DNA from: Desulfuromonadaceae bacterium | GTDB taxonomy: Bacteria > Desulfobacterota > Desulfuromonadia > Desulfuromonadales > Desulfuromonadaceae | NCBI GenBank assembly: GCA_027065245.1 | Contig: JAMOOS010000255.1 | Coordinates: forward strand, 1 to 7,657 | Length of the DNA: 7,657 nucleotides | Reading direction: 5' to 3' | In this document: positions 4,023 to 7,657 of the stretch, piece by piece | How positions within the stretch are numbered: the stretch's first letter is position 1 | How the letters are laid out: each line of letters starts with the position of its first letter | Program-made: the position numbers and the translations under genes | The notes under the pieces: model-generated | Told to the model about the DNA's origin: nothing | Databases searched by the model: none | Seen by the model: only the letters and a program-made list of their open reading frames with translations

Positions 4023-6803
4023 CTAGTTTATCCTGATGGTTTTATACAGAAAGTTTTTGAATTTGTAGAAGATCTTGCGCTCGGCGTCGTTGCGGGGATC
4101 GCAGGCGTTGAGGGCGGTGGCCAGGCGTGGCATGGTGCGGTGGCCGTGGCTGCGTGCCAGCTCGATAACGGCAATTACAGTGGCACGGGTGATGTCGCTG
4201 GCGCTGTACGGTTGATATACGGCGTCCCAGAAGGTGGCGCCGTGGCTGGTGATGTCGGTGTAGATCTGTTGTGCCCGGCGTTGGGTAAGTGTGGTGGCGG
4301 CGTCGCTGTTTGCTGCGGATGGCAGGGCGCGGCTGATATCGGCGGCGCTGATTTCGTTGCCCTGGTGGAAGAACAGGGCGCGCAGCAGGATGGAGCGCAG
4401 CTCGCGGATGTTGCCGCTGTAGTTGTGCGCTTTGAGCAGATCGCAGGCGGCGGGGGTGAGCAGGGGCGGTTCGCCGGCATTGTTGTCGCCCTGGTAGACG
4501 CGGTACAGCTTGCCGAGAAAGTGGGTGCTTAAATCGGGGATGTCGTCGCGGCGTTCGTTGAGGGACGGTACGCGCAGGCTCAGCTCCGACAGGCGGTGGT
4601 ACAGGTCTTCGCGGAAGCGGCCCTGCTCGATGAGTTGATGCAGATTTTTGTTGGTGGCGGCGATGAGCAGTACGCGGGCGTAGCGGGTGGTGTTTTCGCC
4701 CAGGCGGACAAAGCCGCCATTGTCGAGAAAACGGAGCAGCTGCACCTGGGTTTTCGGATCGGCGTCGCCGATTTCGTCGAGAAACACCACGCCGCCGTGG
4801 GCTTCTTCGAGAATCCCCTTGCGATCGGTGTGGGCGCCGGTAAAAGCCCCTCGCTTGTGGCCGAACAGTTCCGAATAAGTCAGCTCGCCGCTATAAGCGG
4901 CGATGTTGCTTTTTTTCAGCGGTAGCTGGGTGCCGTCGGTCTGGTGTTGATACATCTCGTTGAGACGCGAGTAGATGTTGTTGAACAGAAACTCCTTGCC
5001 GCTGCCGGTATCGCCGGTAATGAGGATGGATGGCAGCCCCAGGCTGGCTTCTTCGCCGCCGCCGCGCTGCCACGCGGCCAGACGGTTGAATAGCGGCGGC
5101 ACCACCGTCTGAATAAACTCCACCACTTCAATCCCTTTTTGCGACTTGCCGATGATATTGCCCAGTTTGTAGGAGGAGATCTTCGGATCGCGGTAACCGA
5201 CATCGCTGCGCAGGCGGGTTATTTCGCTGGTTAAAGCCTCGATGTGCTGCAGATCGAGCAGATGGCGGGCGATCATCCGTTCGATGATGTGGAGAATGCG
5301 CTGGTGTTCGGCGGTAAAATAGTACGGTTGTTCGCTGTCCAGACAGATAACCGCCAGCACGTTGCCTTCGCTTACCACCGGCACCGCCAGCTCGCTTTTG
5401 ATTTCGCTGCTCAGGGCGCGGTAGAAGGTGTTTTCGCCGCTGGTTTCGGTGTTGGCGATAATTTGCGCCGAGGCGCTGTGGGCGGCGTAACCGGTGAGAC
5501 TGCGCTGCTGCCTGGGCAGCTCGTGGCCGCCGATGCGGATGGGGGGGATGTTCTTTTTGCGCCATTCCTTGCTCTTGGCGCCGATGACGCGGCCATCTTC
5601 ATCTTCTACCACCAGCCATTTGCCGTCTTCACGCTCTTCCACCAGAGCAATGCTGCCGGTGTCGGCGCCGATGAGCTCGGTGGCCTTGGAGAGTACACGG
5701 CTTAAAAACGGTTGCAGGCCGTCAAAGCGTTGCTGTAGCAGGTCGCTGATTTCGGCGAGAACCTGAATCTCCATGTGTTCGCCGCCGATCTCCTGAATTA
5801 CCCGCTCGGCCATTTCGGCGTGGGCGTTAAGCAGACCACGTTCAAAAGCGGTAAACTTGTATTCCATGCTGGTGTAGTAGTTGACCACGCAGATAACCCG
5901 GCGGGTATGCGCTTCGTAGCGTGGTACCACATACAGCGATTTCAGCCCCAGCTGCTCGGTAAGATAGCGTTTTTGCAGATCAAGCTGATGCAGGTCGGCA
6001 AAGTACATCGGCTGGAGAAAATTGTCGTCGGTGATAATGCCGTTGGCGCCGATATAGCGCGACAGCAACGATTCTCCCTCGGCCAGGCTGATGAGATGTT
6101 CCTCATCGTAGAGTTTTTTAGCCTGTTTTTCCTGCGAGTAGGAGGCGAGAACCTGCAGTCCGGCGGCGGTGCCGTCGCCGGGGGCGGCGGGGATCAGCAC
6201 CGAGGCCAGGGTGAGATTGTCGATGAGGCGCACCGCCGATTTTACCATATACAGGGCGGCGGCGTGTTTTTTCTGCTCGTCCATACGGCGCGCCAGCAGC
6301 AGTTGCTGATGGTATTTGCGCGCCTGGTTGAGTGGAGCGCTGATACGGGTGAAAAAATCGCTCAACTGGCGGCGCAGCTCGTTATCGGGCAGGTGGCCCG
6401 GCTGTTCGCTGTCGATGCATACCACGCCGATGGCGCGCCGGTTGTGCAGCAGCGGCAGCATACAGCTGGCACCGATGCGGTAGCGGCGTGCCAGTTGGCG
6501 GGCGGCGGAGCTGGTCAGGGTGGCGGTATCATTTTGCAGGGCGCTGCGGCGCGAGGCGTAGACGCGCGAGACGAGAAATTCGTCGCTGTTGATGGGGAAG
6601 GTATGCCCGCGCAATAGCTCAGCACCGGGACCGGTGGCCATTACGCAGCTCAGACTGCCGTTGGTGAGATCTTCCAGATAGATGCGCTGACGGGCAAAAC
6701 CGCTTAAGCGCGGCAGTTCCTCCGCCAATACGTGGAGAATGTCGTCGAGATTTTCCTTGCCGTAAGCGGCGATTCTGGCGCTGAGGGCGGCACTTGCTTC
6801 CAT
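4023..6803 (-). CDS. GAF-domain sigma-54-dependent transcriptional activator
   Basis: A 926-aa cytosolic enhancer-binding protein. N-terminal sensory part: about three GAF-like domains, near residues 20-165, 185-340 and 350-520, each with a CxDSEQ/VPVV-like core (VCIDSEQP at 128-135, ICLDSEQP at 486-493). Then the AAA+ domain, about 540-815: Walker A GDTGSGKE (597-604), the sigma-54-contacting loop GAFTGA (652-657), Walker B VVFLDE (672-677), ATN (716-718), arginine-finger region REDLYHRL (731-738) and GNIRELRS (797-804). All are intact, so it should hydrolyse ATP and open sigma-54 promoters. There is no receiver domain, so control is probably by a ligand bound to the GAF domains. The C-terminus (840-926) lacks a plain Fis helix-turn-helix. 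It has the FWDAVYQPYSASDITR... segment that I associate with a different C-terminal domain in delta-proteobacterial activators. ATG at 6803 has AAGGAG 7 nt upstream. Hemerythrin lies 72 nt upstream on the same strand. I see no good -24/-12 promoter in the window. Confidence 0.92.
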   Translation of the reverse strand: MEASAALSARIAAYGKENLDDILHVLAEELPRLSGFARQRIYLEDLTNGSLSCVMATGPGAELLRGHTFPINSDEFLVSRVYASRRSALQNDTATLTSSAARQLARRYRIGASCMLPLLHNRRAIGVVCIDSEQPGHLPDNELRRQLSDFFTRISAPLNQARKYHQQLLLARRMDEQKKHAAALYMVKSAVRLIDNLTLASVLIPAAPGDGTAAGLQVLASYSQEKQAKKLYDEEHLISLAEGESLLSRYIGANGIITDDNFLQPMYFADLHQLDLQKRYLTEQLGLKSLYVVPRYEAHTRRVICVVNYYTSMEYKFTAFERGLLNAHAEMAERVIQEIGGEHMEIQVLAEISDLLQQRFDGLQPFLSRVLSKATELIGADTGSIALVEEREDGKWLVVEDEDGRVIGAKSKEWRKKNIPPIRIGGHELPRQQRSLTGYAAHSASAQIIANTETSGENTFYRALSSEIKSELAVPVVSEGNVLAVICLDSEQPYYFTAEHQRILHIIERMIARHLLDLQHIEALTSEITRLRSDVGYRDPKISSYKLGNIIGKSQKGIEVVEFIQTVVPPLFNRLAAWQRGGGEEASLGLPSILITGDTGSGKEFLFNNIYSRLNEMYQHQTDGTQLPLKKSNIAAYSGELTYSELFGHKRGAFTGAHTDRKGILEEAHGGVVFLDEIGDADPKTQVQLLRFLDNGGFVRLGENTTRYARVLLIAATNKNLHQLIEQGRFREDLYHRLSELSLRVPSLNERRDDIPDLSTHFLGKLYRVYQGDNNAGEPPLLTPAACDLLKAHNYSGNIRELRSILLRALFFHQGNEISAADISRALPSAANSDAATTLTQRRAQQIYTDITSHGATFWDAVYQPYSASDITRATVIAVIELARSHGHRTMPRLATALNACDPRNDAERKIFYKFKNFLYKTIRIN

Positions 6804-6875
6804 AGCTGAGCTCCTTGTGAGTACTCAGTCATGTTAGCGGATAGCTCTTGTAGATGCCAGCACAAAACGGTAGAG

Positions 6876-7283
6876 TCATTTCAGCTCGTTAGCGAGGATA
6901 AATTGGCTGTAACCGGCATCGGAACCGAGGATGTGGGTTGACAACCAGCTTTTGAGAAAAGTAAGTACCTCCAGCGACATGGTTTTGTGCCCGTTTAAAA
7001 ATTCCTGGTGCATAGCGCTGACCCGACCGATGAAATACTCGTGCTCGCCGCGGTGTTTGCCCAGGCGGGGGTAGTTGTGTTGTTCCATCCACTGCTCCTC
7101 GGCGGAAAAGTGGTGCTCGGCATACTTGAGCATCTCTTCGAGGATCGGTAACAGGGAATCGTTGTCGGCACCACAGATAAATTCGTCGTAGGTTTTATTC
7201 AGTAATTCGAGCAGACGCTTGTGGTGGTCGTCAAATTCATTATTGTACACAGAAAACTCATCATTCCATTCCAGTATTGGCAT
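6876..7283 (-). CDS. Bacteriohemerythrin
   Basis: A 135-aa single-domain, four-helix, non-haem di-iron protein that binds O2 reversibly and may carry, buffer or sense it in the cytosol. All seven iron ligands are at the standard positions: H21 (in DDHHKRL), H58 and E62 (HFSAEE), H77 and H81 (KHRGEH), H117 and D122 (THILGSD). MPILEWNDEFSV is the normal N-terminus. A longer in-frame reading upstream to 7418 is rejected because it adds 45 unrelated residues and ignores AGGTGAGG, which lies 8 nt before the ATG at 7283. No signal peptide is seen. The sigma-54 activator gene starts 72 nt after the stop with no terminator between, so the two are probably an operon, which hints at oxygen-linked control. 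The leader contains a striking inverted repeat described separately. Confidence 0.95.
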   Translation of the reverse strand: MPILEWNDEFSVYNNEFDDHHKRLLELLNKTYDEFICGADNDSLLPILEEMLKYAEHHFSAEEQWMEQHNYPRLGKHRGEHEYFIGRVSAMHQEFLNGHKTMSLEVLTFLKSWLSTHILGSDAGYSQFILANELK

Positions 7284-7338
7284 TGTTTGTGGCCTCACCT
7301 TTTTAATTAGCAAAAAACCCACAGTTTTTCTGTGTACA
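7244..7338 (-). repeat. Perfect 13-bp inverted repeat enclosing the hemerythrin start
   Basis: TGTACACAGAAAA at 7244-7256 is the exact reverse complement of TTTTCTGTGTACA at 7326-7338. One arm is inside the hemerythrin gene (codons for FSVYN), and the other is about 43 nt upstream of its ATG. In a transcript starting upstream of 7338 the arms could pair and close a loop of 69 nt containing the ribosome binding site and start codon. Alternatively the two arms could be two copies of a protein-binding site. Pairing is visible in the sequence; the function is inferred. Confidence 0.5.
7312..7334 (-). terminator. Short stem plus T-run in the hemerythrin leader (attenuator-like)
   Basis: On the minus strand, CACAG (7334-7330), five A, CTGTG (7324-7320), GG, then six T (7317-7312). 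This has the shape of a small intrinsic terminator in the leader, about 30 nt before the hemerythrin ATG. A 5-bp stem is weak. Its CACAG arm is shared with the upstream arm of the 13-bp inverted repeat, so the two pairings exclude each other. Confidence 0.3.
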
Positions 7339-7395
7339 CTATGTTTTTTGTCGTCAGATTGCAAGATGCAAAATAGGTGGAGTGTCGGGTTGATA

Positions 7396-7418
7396 TTGCG
7401 CACTTTTGCTGTGCGCAA
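7396..7418. promoter_or_regulatory. 8-bp dyad, candidate operator between hemerythrin and aroC
   Basis: TTGCGCAC (7396-7403) and GTGCGCAA (7411-7418) are perfect inverted repeats around a 7-nt centre. The dyad ends 15 nt before the TATACT of the aroC promoter, covering its -35 zone, and lies about 115 nt upstream of the hemerythrin ATG. No T-run follows, so a protein-binding site is likelier than a terminator. I cannot name the regulator. Confidence 0.45.
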
Positions 7419-7430
7419 CTGCGGCTATTT

Positions 7431-7439
7431 TGCTATACT
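7431..7439 (+). promoter_or_regulatory. Extended -10 promoter for aroC
   Basis: TGCTATACT is an extended -10 element: TG, one base, then TATACT (five of six matches to consensus). No clear -35 is seen at normal spacing, as expected for extended -10 promoters or ones needing an activator. It predicts a start near 7446 and a leader of about 58 nt. The 8-bp palindrome CTGCGCAG (7438-7445) overlaps its downstream edge. Confidence 0.6.
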
Positions 7440-7461
7440 GCGCAGCTCACAATGGATTTTG

Positions 7462-7478
7462 CACCGGTCAGGCCGGTG
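7462..7478 (+). other. Hairpin in the aroC 5' leader
   Basis: CACCGG (7462-7467) pairs with CCGGTG (7473-7478) around a 5-nt loop, 25 nt before the aroC start. It would form a small stable stem in the leader mRNA. No leader peptide rich in aromatic codons or competing stem is obvious, so attenuation is not supported. Confidence 0.35.
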
Positions 7479-7503
7479 TCTGCGCAATGAGGGGGTGGCT
7501 ATC

Positions 7504-7657
7504 ATGTCCAGCACTTTGGGAACATTGTTCAGGGTATCAACGTTTGGCGAGTCACACTGCCCGGCAGTGGGGGCGGTGGTGGACGGTGTGCCGCCGCGCA
7601 TGGCGTTGACGGCGGCGGATATTCAGGTGCAGCTCGACCGACGGCGGCCTGGAGCCA
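7504..7657 (+). CDS. aroC: Chorismate synthase, N-terminal part (runs off the window)
   Basis: The first 51 codons read MSSTLGTLFRVSTFGESH, then CPAVGAVVDGVPPRM and ALTAADIQVQLDRRRPGA, the well-known N-terminus of chorismate synthase. This reduced-FMN-dependent enzyme makes chorismate from 5-enolpyruvylshikimate-3-phosphate, the last step of the shikimate pathway, in the cytosol. H18 in GESH is the N-terminal catalytic histidine. The family normally has about 350-390 residues, so most of the gene lies beyond the window. GESHC (not GESHG) with an AVVDGVPP block is seen in one of the family's subtypes. The ATG at 7504 has GAGGGGGTGG upstream at 7489-7498. It is divergent from hemerythrin, with an extended -10 promoter about 65 nt upstream. 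Confidence 0.95.
   Translation, partial: MSSTLGTLFRVSTFGESHCPAVGAVVDGVPPRMALTAADIQVQLDRRRPGA

Noticed and set aside
4175..6617. Many long open frames on the plus strand and other minus frames across the sigma-54 activator gene
   Set aside because: They are shadows of one GC-rich coding sequence. Their proteins are low-complexity (Gly/Ala/Val or Pro/Ser/Arg-rich) and show no family motifs.
6804..6830. CTGAG/CTCAG stem around the activator's ribosome binding site
   Set aside because: Only 5 bp with a long loop; could easily be chance in a short gap.
7284..7418. 45-codon N-terminal extension of hemerythrin
   Set aside because: The family starts at MPILEW, a good ribosome binding site precedes that ATG, and the extension translates leader sequence that carries the inverted repeats.
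7281..7440. Sigma-54 (-24/-12) promoter upstream of hemerythrin
   Set aside because: No GG and GC pair at the required spacing was found. The TTGCA motifs present lack an upstream GG.

Overview
The window is bacterial chromosomal DNA, most likely from the Desulfuromonadales/Pelobacter-like group of the former Deltaproteobacteria. That placement is an inference. It rests on the multi-GAF sigma-54 activator with a non-Fis C-terminus, the single-domain bacteriohemerythrin, and a REP-associated transposase (RAYT) remnant with a C-terminal helix-turn-helix of the kind I associate with that group. Core genes are GC-rich. Positions of roughly 250-1765 are clearly AT-rich and look acquired.

Left part, 1-1765: the C-terminus of a leucyl aminopeptidase (M17) is followed by a two-gene plus-strand restriction-modification operon. 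The first gene is a DpnA/Dam-like beta-class N6-adenine methyltransferase. The second, 13 nt later, is a compact endonuclease of the MutH/Sau3AI fold. The methyltransferase suggests GATC as the recognition site, and the nuclease family is compatible with that.

Graveyard, about 1766-2629: no intact gene. I could resolve three decayed mobile-element pieces: an ISL3-family transposase fragment on the plus strand that begins almost at the endonuclease stop codon, a frameshifted RAYT fragment on the minus strand, and the left end plus OrfA N-terminus of an IS3-family element on the minus strand.

Middle, 2640-3988: a minus-strand unit of nfo (endonuclease IV, all nine metal ligands present) followed by the initiator tRNA-fMet. 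The tRNA has its own candidate promoter and a strong intrinsic terminator. Divergent from nfo is a 54-codon stump of a hotdog-fold thioesterase gene.

Right part, 4023-7657: a minus-strand pair of bacteriohemerythrin then a 926-aa sigma-54-dependent activator with about three GAF domains, 72 nt apart and probably co-transcribed. Divergent from it is the start of aroC (chorismate synthase), which runs off the window. The hemerythrin/aroC intergenic region holds unexplained dyads. One is a perfect 13-bp inverted repeat whose arms flank the hemerythrin ribosome binding site and start codon. Another is an 8-bp dyad just upstream of an extended -10 promoter for aroC.

Nothing here proves a new defence system. 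The best second-look items are the adenine methyltransferase/MutH-fold pairing with an Asp-to-Asn change in the nuclease active site, and the hemerythrin leader structure.
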